A DNA stretch of 64,000 nucleotides from an uncultured Clostridia bacterium (GCA_945830395.1 CALZYE010000004.1:54342-118341), one strand, 5' to 3'. Counted from the stretch's first letter, positions 48,105 through 58,450 are shown. Program-made: numbers and translations. Notes: generated by a model from the sequence alone, not told the origin.

Positions 48105-51100
48105 ATGGATAACGAAGCAAGCAAGAAGCGAATACTTGGTATGATGTTGCCATTCCTACTAGTATTCAGCACAATGCTCCAAACGACAATGTGGGCTTTT
48201 GCCGAAAATGCAACTGAACGCACAGACATCAAAATCACGGAATTTAAAATTACGAATACTGAGAATCAGGAAAAGAATAGCTATGCTTACAACGAAAACG
48301 TAAAGTTGAGTATGACATGGGATGCGAGTGCCTATGGTAATACCCTAAAAGCAGGAGACTATTTTAATATTAAGTTGCCTGACAATTTTAAATTTCCAAC
48401 AAATCATGCAGCTACGAATTTTAACATCTATGATCCTTCCGGAGCAAATATTGTAGCAACTGCGGTTGTTTCTCCTGCTCAAGAGGGAGGCGGTACGGTT
48501 AAGGTGACTTTTACTAATTATGTCGAGAATCGATATAACATTAAGGGTACCGTTAATATGCAGGCAACCTTCTCAAAAGTGAAACATAACGAAAATAATA
48601 CGTTTGTTATTACTGTTGGGAAGCACACGTCCAGCAAGACAATTAAAGTGGATGGTCCTGTAGGTCTCAAAGACGAAGTGATTGATAAGTGGGGAGTTCC
48701 CATTGATGGCAAGGATAATGAAGTTCAGTGGATTATGCGTATCAATCATATGAAAGCGGACTTGAAGAATGTTGTCATCAAAGATGAGCTTTCTACAGAG
48801 GATGGAAACCTCGGTGGCATGCAGTATATTCCGGATTCCTTTGTTCTTACAAGGGTGGAATATCACGAATTTGGAGGACTTATAAAGCGCTTTGAGACAA
48901 TTCCGCTGAATGGAAAAATTATGTTTTCAGATAACAATACTAAATTCAAAATCAATTTAGATAATCTGGGGACGAATCAATACCGACTGGAATACAGGAC
49001 AACATACAATTCCGGTACGAGGCTAAAAAATACAGCGGAGTTACAGGCTACTAACGTAAACAAGACAATACATAGAGCATTTAAAGATGCATCTTCATCA
49101 GGGACAGGCTCCGGTGATTTGAACAGCAAAATCAAGATTATTAAGGTGGATGCTGATAACAATGAGACAAAACTTGCGGGTGCTGTCTTTAAAATCACAA
49201 GAATAGCCGATGGTAAAGAATACGAATTAAAAACGAATGCCCAAGGAGAAGCTATAACCGAAAAGCTGGTTGCAGGTGATTATAAAATCAAGGAAGTAAT
49301 TCCACCGGTTGGATATGAATTGAATAACGAAGAACTTACAGTAACTGTTTCTACCGGAAGTGCAACTATCAGAACCATATCTAACAAGCCGATCAAAATT
49401 GACATCGAAGGCACCAAAACCTGGAATGACGGAAACGATCAGGACAGAAAGCGTCCGGATAAGATTAAGGTAAACCTGCTGAAGAACGGTGCACCTTTTA
49501 AAACCGCAGAAGTAAAAGCGGATCCGGCAGGGAACTGGAAGTACAGCTTCAAGGATCTTCGTAAATACGAAAACGGACAGGAAATCAAATATACGGTAAC
49601 AGAAGATGCAGTGCCGGAATATACTCCGGAAATCAACGGATACAACATCAAGAACAGCTACACCCCGAAAGAAACATCTGTTACGGTAACCAAGAAATGG
49701 GACGATGCCAACGATCAGGACGGAAAGCGTCCAAACAGCATCAAGGTGCAGCTCTATGGTGACGATGTCAAGGTAGGGAATGAAGTGGAACTGAACAAGG
49801 GAAACAACTGGAACCATACATGGACCAAACTTCCTGAGAAAAAGGCAGGTCAGACCATCAAGTATACGGTGAAGGAAGTAGGAACTGTACAGGGATACAC
49901 TACCACTCAGAATAATCAGAACCCGGGAAATATTACCATCTGTAATAAACACGTTCCTGAAACCACTAAGGTAGAAGGAAAGAAAATCTGGGACGATAAG
50001 GAAGACCAGGACGGAAAGCGTCCGGATAAGGTTACCATTAACCTTTTGGCAGACGGACAGGAAGTAAAGGAAACTGTCGCTACCAAAGACGACAACTGGG
50101 CATACAGTTTCAAGAACCTGCCTAAATACAAGAACGGCAAAGAAATCGTCTATACGGTAACAGAAGATGCAGTACCGGGCTATACTCCTGAAATCAACGG
50201 ATACGACATCAAAAACAGCTACACCCCGGAAGAAACCGCAGTAACCGTAACCAAAGAGTGGGACGATGCCAACGATCAGGACGGAAAGCGTCCGGACAGC
50301 ATCAAGGTTCAGCTCTACGGCAATGATGCCAAGGTAGGGGACGAAGTGGAACTGAACAAGGGGAACAACTGGACCCACACCTGGACCAAGCTCCCAAAGA
50401 AGTCCCACGGCCAGGATATCAAGTACACCGTGAAGGAGACCGCTCAGGTAGCGGACTACACAACTACGGTGGACGACAGTAACATCGGAAACATCAAAAT
50501 CAAAAACAGCCACACACCGGAAGTGACCGAGGTGAAAGGAACCAAGACCTGGAACGATGCCAACAATCAAGATGGAAAGCGTCCTAAGAACATCACCGTA
50601 AACCTTTTGGCAGACGGACAGGAAGTAAAAGAGATGACGGTATCCGAGGCGGACAACTGGTACTATCACTTCAAGGATCTTCCTAAGTACAAGGATGGAA
50701 AAGAAATCGTTTATACGGTAACGGAGGATTCGGTAGCAGAGTACAGTACGGAAGTACAGGGAACGGACATCAAGAACAGCTACACCCCGAAAGAGACTTC
50801 GGTAACAGTGACAAAGAGCTGGAACGACAGCAACGATAAGGACGGAATCAGACCGGGAAGCATCCGAGTACAGCTTTATGCAAACGGAAAGAAGATGGGT
50901 GATGAAGTTAAGCTGAATGAAGGCAATAAGTGGAGATACACATGGAAGGACCTTGCGGAAAAGGAAAAGGGGAAAGATATAGAATATACAGTTAAGGAAA
51001 CAGGAAAGACAGCAGGATATACTGTAACTGTAGATGACAAGGACCATGGAAACATAATAATCACCAACACACATACGCCAAAGGCTGTGGAGGGAGCAGA

Positions 51101-51203
51101 GACAGGAGACAGAAGCAACCTGATGCTCCACATATGCATAATGCTTCTGGCTGCGGCAGTCATTTTTGGAACGATTGTGGCAAGAAGACGCGCGATGCGA
51201 TAA
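48105..51203 (+). CDS. Large CnaB-repeat surface adhesin with non-canonical C-terminal sorting-like signal
   Basis: Signal peptide; adhesin N-terminus; SpaA-like unit; six CnaB units (WxDxxDxDGxRP); C-terminus AVEGAETGDRSNLMLHICIMLLAAAVIFGTIVARRRAMR. Confidence 0.9.
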   Translation: MDNEASKKRILGMMLPFLLVFSTMLQTTMWAFAENATERTDIKITEFKITNTENQEKNSYAYNENVKLSMTWDASAYGNTLKAGDYFNIKLPDNFKFPTNHAATNFNIYDPSGANIVATAVVSPAQEGGGTVKVTFTNYVENRYNIKGTVNMQATFSKVKHNENNTFVITVGKHTSSKTIKVDGPVGLKDEVIDKWGVPIDGKDNEVQWIMRINHMKADLKNVVIKDELSTEDGNLGGMQYIPDSFVLTRVEYHEFGGLIKRFETIPLNGKIMFSDNNTKFKINLDNLGTNQYRLEYRTTYNSGTRLKNTAELQATNVNKTIHRAFKDASSSGTGSGDLNSKIKIIKVDADNNETKLAGAVFKITRIADGKEYELKTNAQGEAITEKLVAGDYKIKEVIPPVGYELNNEELTVTVSTGSATIRTISNKPIKIDIEGTKTWNDGNDQDRKRPDKIKVNLLKNGAPFKTAEVKADPAGNWKYSFKDLRKYENGQEIKYTVTEDAVPEYTPEINGYNIKNSYTPKETSVTVTKKWDDANDQDGKRPNSIKVQLYGDDVKVGNEVELNKGNNWNHTWTKLPEKKAGQTIKYTVKEVGTVQGYTTTQNNQNPGNITICNKHVPETTKVEGKKIWDDKEDQDGKRPDKVTINLLADGQEVKETVATKDDNWAYSFKNLPKYKNGKEIVYTVTEDAVPGYTPEINGYDIKNSYTPEETAVTVTKEWDDANDQDGKRPDSIKVQLYGNDAKVGDEVELNKGNNWTHTWTKLPKKSHGQDIKYTVKETAQVADYTTTVDDSNIGNIKIKNSHTPEVTEVKGTKTWNDANNQDGKRPKNITVNLLADGQEVKEMTVSEADNWYYHFKDLPKYKDGKEIVYTVTEDSVAEYSTEVQGTDIKNSYTPKETSVTVTKSWNDSNDKDGIRPGSIRVQLYANGKKMGDEVKLNEGNKWRYTWKDLAEKEKGKDIEYTVKETGKTAGYTVTVDDKDHGNIIITNTHTPKAVEGAETGDRSNLMLHICIMLLAAAVIFGTIVARRRAMR
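49402..51080 (+). repeat. Three tandem A-B pairs of CnaB repeats (higher-order period ~561 bp/187 aa)
   Basis: B-type landmark GACGATGCC at 49701 and 50262 and its counterpart near 50823 are ~561 bp apart; A-type landmarks at 49422, 49989, 50550. Confidence 0.85.
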
Positions 51204-51282
51204 TTCTGAGAAGCAGATAAAACAGAATTAGGTGTCCGAAAGTTAAACAATGTGGTGGCAAAGTTAAATAACACGACAGGGG

Positions 51283-51313
51283 AAAAGACGACCTTTATTT
51301 TGGTCGTCTTTTT
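51283..51313 (+). terminator. Rho-independent terminator downstream of the large adhesin
   Basis: AAAAGACGACC-TTTATTTT-GGTCGTCTTTTT. Confidence 0.8.
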
Positions 51314-51513
51314 GCATGGGGAAAATCTGAAAATGAAGAAACCGGTTTGTGTGCAGCAAGCCTCAAAAAACTGTATAGGCATCAGGTCATTTTTTGTCCT
51401 ATAAGCCCATTTTTTCCCTTGGAAAAATTTCCAAAAACACTTGTTAGATAAGACTAACTAATGTATAATGTCCTTACAGACGATATCGTCGGTAAGAAAG
51501 AGAGGGTGTAAAT

Positions 51514-52122
51514 ATGTGTTCTGCCAAGAGGCTTAGTGAAAAGGAAAGAAAAAAAGAAATTATGAACTCTGCCGTGAAAGTGATTCTAAAGAAGGGATTT
51601 GACAACACGACTATGGAAGATATTATTGCCGGAACTACCTTATCAAAGGGCGGTGTATATCATTATTACGGCAATGTAGTTGAAATTTTCAGAGACATTA
51701 TGCTCTTTGGTATTGAGTATAGAAATGAAATTATCAGAGATCATTTGAGAGAGTGCAGAGAAGGATGTGAAAATCAGTTTATGGCGAAACAGCTGGTCGA
51801 CAAAATTTTAGATGACAATCCTTACATACCCCTCTATGTTGAGTTTCTGATAGCGAAAAAACGAAATCCGAAATTAAATAATCTTATGCCGGAGCTGCAG
51901 GAGCAGACGAAAAACAGATTCGAGGACATAATGGGAAATTCTCCGGGCTGGCTTTCCGATCAGAATATTTTTCAATTTCTTACCGATTTCATCAATGCAA
52001 TGATATTAGCATCGAACATTTTGGATGCGCGAGAATGTTTTGCTGAGAATAGGGAAAACATGGAGCAAATGCTTATTTTCATATTCGATAAAGTAAAGGA
52101 GAACCGTAATGAAAGTTTATAA
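51514..52122 (+). CDS. TetR-family regulator
   Basis: KEIMNSAVKVILKKGFDNTTMEDIIAGTTLSKGGVYHYYGNVVEIF. Confidence 0.9.
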   Translation: MCSAKRLSEKERKKEIMNSAVKVILKKGFDNTTMEDIIAGTTLSKGGVYHYYGNVVEIFRDIMLFGIEYRNEIIRDHLRECREGCENQFMAKQLVDKILDDNPYIPLYVEFLIAKKRNPKLNNLMPELQEQTKNRFEDIMGNSPGWLSDQNIFQFLTDFINAMILASNILDARECFAENRENMEQMLIFIFDKVKENRNESL

Positions 52123-53863
52123 AAAGTTATTTAAGTATGTACCCCAGTGCATGATAAACGGGTATTTGTCCATTATAATATCCGGTGTTTCCGCCTTTTT
52201 TATGGTATTTGGATATTATTTCATTTATCTGTTTTTAAGAGAAGCGGTTGTAAGGGGTGATTATGAAAATGCCGGTTATTTTTCAATCAGGATTGTGATG
52301 TATCTGACATTAAGCGCTTTGCTGTATCTCATTTCAGGGATATTATCCCACATATTAGCCTTTCGCTTGGAGACGAATTTAAGAAAAAAAGGGATAGACG
52401 GGCTTACGGATTCAAGCTTTCGTTTTTTTGATTTGCACTCGTCAGGCTATATCAGAAAGACCATAGATGACAATGCCGCAAAGACGCACACGGCTGTAGC
52501 CCACATGCTTCCTGATAACTCGCAGGCGTTTCTTGTTCCGATTTTCGTCCTCGTATTATCTTTTGCCATCGGACCTCGCGTAGGGGCAACCATTGTAATT
52601 TTAACGGTTTTGAGCGGATTGATTCTAAAGGGAATGATGGGCAGTGGTGAGTTTATGAAATTATACCAGGCATCTCTTGACAGATTGAGTTCAGAAACAG
52701 TTGAATATGTGCGCGGCATGCAGGTGGTGAAGATTTTCGGAACGAGATTAAAGTCATTTAAGGCATTACACAAAGCTATAACGGACTATTCAAAATATGC
52801 CTATAACTATTCTCTAAGCTGTAAAAAGCCTTATGTGATTTATCAATTGATTTTTCTGGGACTGATTGCGATTATAACCATTCCTCTGAGCTTCTTTTTG
52901 ACAAATATCGGAAATCCCAAAGAGGCTTCTGTGGAGCTCATTATGATTTTTTTCTTAAGTGGTGTAATGATGGTCTCGTTTATGAAAATCATGTGGGCAA
53001 GCATGAACATGTTCAACGCAAATTATGCCGTAGATAATTTAGAAAAATTGTATGACAGAATGCAGGAGGATAAGCTGTCCTACGGCGAAAGGAATCATTT
53101 TGACAACTTTGATATTGAATTTGATAATGTCAGCTTTTCATACGGCGACAATAAGGTGTTGGAAAATCTGTCTTTTTCATTAGAGGAGAAGAAGACTTAT
53201 GCTTTGGTAGGACACTCCGGCTCGGGAAAATCCACCGTCGCCAAACTTCTGTCGGGGTTTTATAAAGTGGACAGCGGAGCCATTAAAATAGGAGGGCATC
53301 CTCTTGAAGAGTATACGAAAGAAGCTGTTGTCAGCAATATTTCATTCGTATTTCAAGACAGCAAACTGTTTAAGAAATCCATCTATGAAAATGTTGCCAT
53401 GGCAGATGAGAAGGCGAAGAGAGAAGAAGTTATGCATGCAATGAAGCTTGCAGGCTGCGATGAAATTATCGCCAAATTCAAAGAAAAGGAAAATACGATT
53501 ATAGGTTCAAAAGGCGTGTACCTTTCAGGCGGCGAAAAACAGAGAATTGCCATTGCAAGAGCGATTTTGAAAAAATCTCCGATCGTGATCATGGATGAAG
53601 CAAGCGCCTCAATTGATGCTGATAACGAGTATGAACTGCAAAAAGCCTTTAAAAATTTAATGAAGGATAAGACGGTCATCATGATTGCTCATAGAATGAC
53701 CAGTATACAAAATGTTGATGAAATACTGGTTTTAGAAAATGGAAAGGTAGTGGAAAGAGGCAATGACGAATCATTGGTAAGAAAACAAGGCTTATACAGC
53801 AAGCTTCTGAGCCTGTACGAAACTGCAAATGATTGGAGGATTTCAAATGAAGAATTATTATAA
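52109..53863 (+). CDS. ABC transporter permease/ATP-binding protein (exporter fold)
   Basis: N-terminal TMD; GHSGSGKSTVAKLLSG; LSGGEKQRIAIARAIL; VIMDEASASID. Confidence 0.92.
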   Translation: MKVYKKLFKYVPQCMINGYLSIIISGVSAFFMVFGYYFIYLFLREAVVRGDYENAGYFSIRIVMYLTLSALLYLISGILSHILAFRLETNLRKKGIDGLTDSSFRFFDLHSSGYIRKTIDDNAAKTHTAVAHMLPDNSQAFLVPIFVLVLSFAIGPRVGATIVILTVLSGLILKGMMGSGEFMKLYQASLDRLSSETVEYVRGMQVVKIFGTRLKSFKALHKAITDYSKYAYNYSLSCKKPYVIYQLIFLGLIAIITIPLSFFLTNIGNPKEASVELIMIFFLSGVMMVSFMKIMWASMNMFNANYAVDNLEKLYDRMQEDKLSYGERNHFDNFDIEFDNVSFSYGDNKVLENLSFSLEEKKTYALVGHSGSGKSTVAKLLSGFYKVDSGAIKIGGHPLEEYTKEAVVSNISFVFQDSKLFKKSIYENVAMADEKAKREEVMHAMKLAGCDEIIAKFKEKENTIIGSKGVYLSGGEKQRIAIARAILKKSPIVIMDEASASIDADNEYELQKAFKNLMKDKTVIMIAHRMTSIQNVDEILVLENGKVVERGNDESLVRKQGLYSKLLSLYETANDWRISNEELL

Positions 53864-55568
53864 GAAGCGTTACTCTTTGACTGAGCAGGGCGCAAAAAAT
53901 CTTACAAAAGCAACATGGTTCAGCTTTTTGACCTACTGCATCAATTTGGCGCCGATGCTACTTTTGATGGCGCTGTCCAACCAGCTTATACTGAATAATG
54001 AAAGCGGGACATGGCAATATGTAAGTACAGCCGTAATAACTCTAATATTAATGTATGCTCTTTTATCTAAGGAGTATGTGAGCTTGTATAATGCGACTTA
54101 TAAAGAGTCGGCGGATTTAAGAATAGGGATTGCAGAGAACCTGGCAGAACTCCCTATCGCATATTTCTCAAAACATGATTTGTCGGATTTGTCACAGACT
54201 ATTATGGCGGATGTGGAGGCCATTGAGCATGCAATGAGCCATTCTATTCCAAAGGTGGTCGCTATGTGGATGTTCTTTCCTCTTATGGGACTTGCGATGC
54301 TCATCGGTAACTGGAAACTGGGGCTTGCAGCCATTATTCCAACGCTGCTCAGTTTTGTGGTTTTACCTCTGGCAAAGAAAAAAGAAGTTTCATCCTACAG
54401 CAAATACTTTAATCTGCTGAGAGATAACTCGGAAATGTTTCAGGAAACCATTGAATTGCAGCAGGAAATCAGCAGCTTCAATCAATCTGACAAGGTGAAG
54501 AAAAGCCTGTATAAAAAGATGGAGGAGAGCGAAAGGATTCACCTCAAGGTGGAATTTGTCTCAATGATGGTCATGGGTCTGTCTTCGCTTTTTTCTTATA
54601 TCAGTGTAGCGGTGGTTATAGCGGTAGGTATCAGGCTTTTAATCAATAATGAAATAACCCTTTTGTATCTCATCGGCTACATTATCGGGGCAATTAAAAT
54701 TAAGGAACTGTTTGACATATCAAAAGAAGGTATCATGGAAACATTCTACATTGAACCTGCAGTCAGAAGAATCAAGGAAATTAAAAACACCGTGCTTCAG
54801 GAGGGGGAAGAAACAGAACTTTCCAATTATGATATAGAGTTCAAAAATGTATCTTTTGCCTACGATCGCGATAATGAAGTTCTAAAGGATGTAAGCTTCG
54901 TAGCCAAGCAGGGACAGGTAACGGCTCTTGTGGGGGCGTCAGGTTCGGGAAAAACCTCAATATTAAGACTTGTTTCAAGGCTTTATGATTACGACAAGGG
55001 AAGCATATCGGTAGGCGGAAAGGATATAAAAACCATATCCACAGACTCGCTGTTTAAAGATGTATCCATTGTTTTTCAGGATGTTATGCTGTTCAATACC
55101 AGCATTTTGGAGAACATTCGTATGGGAAGGGCTTCGGCAGGAGATGATGAGGTGAAAAGAGCCGCAAGACTTGCAAATTGTATGGACTTTATCGGGAAAC
55201 TTCCGGAGGGGTTTGACACTGTAATCGGTGAAAACGGAGCGGAACTTTCGGGAGGAGAGAGGCAGAGATTATCCATAGCAAGAGCTTTTTTGAAGGATGC
55301 ACCTATTCTTATACTGGATGAGATTTCTGCAAGTCTTGATGTGGATAATGAGAAGAAAATTCAGGACAGTTTGAATAAATTAATCAAGAATAAGACGGTA
55401 ATCGTCATTTCCCACAGACTGAAATCCGTGGAAAATGTTGATAAGATTGTGGTAATTGATGACGGTTTCATAGAAAGTATGGGAAATCATAAGGAACTCA
55501 TAGAGACTTCAAAAGTATATAAAAATCTTGTTGAAAAAACAAAATTGGCAGAAGCATTTAACTATTAG
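53847..55568 (+). CDS. ABC transporter permease/ATP-binding protein (partner)
   Basis: TMD; GASGSGKTSILRLVSR; LSGGERQRLSIARAFL; LILDEISASLD; RBS GGAGG before 53847. Confidence 0.92.
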   Translation: MKNYYKKRYSLTEQGAKNLTKATWFSFLTYCINLAPMLLLMALSNQLILNNESGTWQYVSTAVITLILMYALLSKEYVSLYNATYKESADLRIGIAENLAELPIAYFSKHDLSDLSQTIMADVEAIEHAMSHSIPKVVAMWMFFPLMGLAMLIGNWKLGLAAIIPTLLSFVVLPLAKKKEVSSYSKYFNLLRDNSEMFQETIELQQEISSFNQSDKVKKSLYKKMEESERIHLKVEFVSMMVMGLSSLFSYISVAVVIAVGIRLLINNEITLLYLIGYIIGAIKIKELFDISKEGIMETFYIEPAVRRIKEIKNTVLQEGEETELSNYDIEFKNVSFAYDRDNEVLKDVSFVAKQGQVTALVGASGSGKTSILRLVSRLYDYDKGSISVGGKDIKTISTDSLFKDVSIVFQDVMLFNTSILENIRMGRASAGDDEVKRAARLANCMDFIGKLPEGFDTVIGENGAELSGGERQRLSIARAFLKDAPILILDEISASLDVDNEKKIQDSLNKLIKNKTVIVISHRLKSVENVDKIVVIDDGFIESMGNHKELIETSKVYKNLVEKTKLAEAFNY

Positions 55569-55578
55569 GAGGGGTGAA

Positions 55579-56160
55579 ATGTCAGAGAATAAGTTGAAAA
55601 TTAGAGATCTTGTTACAATAGGTGTATTTGCGGTTATCTATTTTGTGGTGATGTTCGGCGTGGGGATGATCGGAGTGATTCCGATTTTATTCTTGGTATA
55701 TCCTACCATACTGGGTATTGTAACGGGAACGATTATTATGTTATTTATGGCAAAGGTACAAAAGCCTTGGGCTTTATTCATACTTGGAATGCTTTCTCCG
55801 CTTCTCATGTTCGCCATGGGTCATACATATGTGCTTGCATTACACGCAGTCGTAGTAATGCTCATCGCGGAAATGCTGAGAAGAGTCGGGAACTATAAGT
55901 CATTTAAATATAACGCTTTTTCCTTTGCAATTTTCAATACATGGATTTGCGGATCGTTGATGCAGATGCTTTGGGCAAGGGAAAAGTATATTGAAATGTC
56001 CATGATGATGGGGAAGAGCTATGTCGATGTATTAGAAAAGTTAATTACATATCCGAATATGGCTTTGGTTTATGCAGGTGCTCTTGCAGGAGGTGCAGTC
56101 GGAGCATGCATAGGAAAGATGCTTCTGAAAAAACATTTTGAAAAAGCAGGTATTATTTAA
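55579..56160 (+). CDS. ECF transporter S-component (MptD/Trep_Strep-like)
   Basis: MSENKLKIRDLVTIGVFAVIYFVVMFGVGMIG...; followed by ECF T and A genes; RBS GGAGG. Confidence 0.8.
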   Translation: MSENKLKIRDLVTIGVFAVIYFVVMFGVGMIGVIPILFLVYPTILGIVTGTIIMLFMAKVQKPWALFILGMLSPLLMFAMGHTYVLALHAVVVMLIAEMLRRVGNYKSFKYNAFSFAIFNTWICGSLMQMLWAREKYIEMSMMMGKSYVDVLEKLITYPNMALVYAGALAGGAVGACIGKMLLKKHFEKAGII

Positions 56161-56852
56161 TGTGGACGATGTCAGATAATAGAGCAAACCCGAATCCCAT
56201 AACGAAGTTTTTAGTTGTGGGATTATTGGGATTTACGGTATTACATTCAATAAATCATTATCTGGAGTGGTGGGTTATATCAATAATTTCAGTGATGTAT
56301 TTTTTAAACGGATTAGGTAAAGAAGGCATTAAAAATTTAGCGGTGTTCGGACTTTTATTTTTTGCCCCGGGATTCACCCAGGCGTCTCAATTTCCAATTA
56401 TAATAAAAATGTTCTTTGCCCTGCTTTTTGTGCTTCGCATGTTCTACATTCCCTTTGCCGCAGGTAAATTTTTAATTAAGACATCGGATGTGGGAAGCAT
56501 TATATCCTCCATGGATTACCTGCGAATACCGAGCTCCGTATCCATCCCCGTAGCCGTAATGTTTCGCTTCTTTCCCTCATTTATGGAAGAGAGAAACCAC
56601 ATTAAGATGGCTATGAAAATCAGAGGGATAGAGACGAAGAACCCGATAAAATATTTGGAATATGTCGCAGTTCCTCTCCTCATCATATCCTCAAATATAG
56701 CAGAGGATATTTCAAAAGCGGCAGAGACGAAATGTATCGGAAATCCCGTAAAAAAAACAAGATATGTAAGGGTATGTGTAAAGCCTATAGATTTTATTTA
56801 CGCTTTTGCGGTGTCTGCCGCAGTGGTGGGAGGTTGGTTATGCTTGCTTTAA
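56160..56852 (+). CDS. ECF transporter T-component
   Basis: Multi-pass; FRFFPSFMEERNHIKMAMKIRGI (T-component coupling motif region). Confidence 0.85.
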   Translation: MWTMSDNRANPNPITKFLVVGLLGFTVLHSINHYLEWWVISIISVMYFLNGLGKEGIKNLAVFGLLFFAPGFTQASQFPIIIKMFFALLFVLRMFYIPFAAGKFLIKTSDVGSIISSMDYLRIPSSVSIPVAVMFRFFPSFMEERNHIKMAMKIRGIETKNPIKYLEYVAVPLLIISSNIAEDISKAAETKCIGNPVKKTRYVRVCVKPIDFIYAFAVSAAVVGGWLCLL

Positions 56853-58237
56853 AAAAACTGTCTTTATCCTATGGAAAAGATAAAGAAATATTGAAGGATA
56901 TTACGCTGAATGTAGCGGAAGGAGAATGCATTTTATTTACGGGGAAGAGCGGAAGCGGGAAGTCCTCTATCATAAATTCCATAAACGGTTTAGCTTTTGA
57001 ATACGAAAATGCCCTTATTTCAGGAAGCATCAAGGCAGGCGGAAAAGAGATTGGCAATATGAAGTTATATGAGATTTCACTTTTGATTTCAAGTGTTTTT
57101 CAAAACCCCAAAACACATTTTTTCAATGTGGACACTACATTGGAGCTGCTGTTCTATCTGGAAAATATAGGGCTTGACAGAGAGGAAATGGATAATCGCA
57201 TGGAGGACATGCTGAGAGTTTTCCCAATAGAACATCTTTTAGGCCGCAATATTTTTGAACTTTCCGGAGGGGAAAAACAGATTTTATGTGTAGCATCCTG
57301 CTATATTTCAGGCTGTAAAGCCGTTGTACTCGACGAGCCGTCCTCCAACTTAGATGAAAAATATATTGGTATATTGAGCGATATGCTGAAAATTTTGAAA
57401 GACAAGGGAATTACTCTAATTCTTGCCGAGCATCGAATTTACTATTTAATGGACATGGTGGACAGGGTTTTTCTGGTTCAAAGGGGCAGGATATGCGGTG
57501 AATTTACCGGGGAGGAGTTTATGAGGCTGCCGGATAAGCAGTTGACAGAACTGGGAATTCGCCCGGTTCGTAAAACAAAGTTAGAAAAAATAGAGAAAAA
57601 TTCCGGAAAAGATTTGATAGTAAAAAAACTTTCTTGCAGCTTCGGAAGTAAAGGAATGCTGAACATAGAAAATATTTCGTTCGGCTTGGGAAATATTTAC
57701 GGCATCATAGGTAAAAACGGATGCGGAAAGTCAACATTTTTGCGGGCTATGACGGGATTGGAAAAAAAAGGAAAAAGTGAGATACTGTTTAACGGCGCCG
57801 CTTTGAGCAGAAGAGTCAGAAGGAAAAAGTCATCTCTTGTAATGCAGGATGTAAACCACCAACTCTTTACCGATTCTGTAGAAGAGGAAATGAAGCTTGG
57901 AGCCAAAGGTCTCAGACAGGAGAGAATAGAGGAAGTTTTATCCGGACTTGGCTTAACAAAGCTGAGAGACAGACATCCCATGAGTTTATCGGGAGGGCAA
58001 AAGCAGAGAGTAGCCATTGCATCTGTCTTGTGCAGAGATTCCGAATTTATATTTTTTGATGAACCGACAAGTGGGATGGATTACAACAATATGCTGAAAA
58101 TTTCAAGACTGATAAAAGCCATGGCAACCGGGGAAAATATAATATTCATCGTCTCCCATGACACTGAATTTTTAAACGAAACTGCAGATATGGTTCTCAA
58201 TTTAGAAAAATTCAGAAAAAATTCAGATATGATTTGA
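56840..58237 (+). CDS. ECF transporter double ATPase (A-A' fused)
   Basis: Two ABC domains: GKSGSGKSSIINS/LSGGEKQILCVASCY and GKNGCGKSTFLRAM/LSGGQKQRVAIASVL; start 56840 overlaps the T gene. Confidence 0.9.
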   Translation: MLALKKLSLSYGKDKEILKDITLNVAEGECILFTGKSGSGKSSIINSINGLAFEYENALISGSIKAGGKEIGNMKLYEISLLISSVFQNPKTHFFNVDTTLELLFYLENIGLDREEMDNRMEDMLRVFPIEHLLGRNIFELSGGEKQILCVASCYISGCKAVVLDEPSSNLDEKYIGILSDMLKILKDKGITLILAEHRIYYLMDMVDRVFLVQRGRICGEFTGEEFMRLPDKQLTELGIRPVRKTKLEKIEKNSGKDLIVKKLSCSFGSKGMLNIENISFGLGNIYGIIGKNGCGKSTFLRAMTGLEKKGKSEILFNGAALSRRVRRKKSSLVMQDVNHQLFTDSVEEEMKLGAKGLRQERIEEVLSGLGLTKLRDRHPMSLSGGQKQRVAIASVLCRDSEFIFFDEPTSGMDYNNMLKISRLIKAMATGENIIFIVSHDTEFLNETADMVLNLEKFRKNSDMI

Positions 58238-58267
58238 AGTAGTTTAAATATGTTTATAGAAGAAATG

Positions 58268-58302
58268 AGCCGTGGTGCCGCCTGTACTATGGCTATTTTT
58301 TG
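58268..58302 (+). terminator. Rho-independent terminator after the ECF operon
   Basis: AGCCGTGGT-GCCGCCTGT-ACTATGGCT followed by ATTTTTTG (G-U pairs in stem). Confidence 0.6.
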
Positions 58303-58450
58303 TACAAAATGGTATAATCTGCAGTGGAATGTTATTTGCAGTGGGAACGAGAGCCGGCGGCAGAACCGGAAAATTGCAAAGGGTATGAAAAATAGCTGCA
58401 AACAATATCAGGCATAATTAAAGGGCTTAAATTAAATGGGGGAACAGGTA

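Noticed and set aside
49402-51080. Considered as a CRISPR-like or non-coding repeat array
   Set aside because: Repeats are long, in-frame and encode CnaB domains.
49227-51131. 634-aa reverse-strand ORF antisense to the large CnaB adhesin
   Set aside because: Low-complexity V/L/S/C-rich translation caused by codon bias in the repeats; the sense strand has clear signal peptide and CnaB domains.
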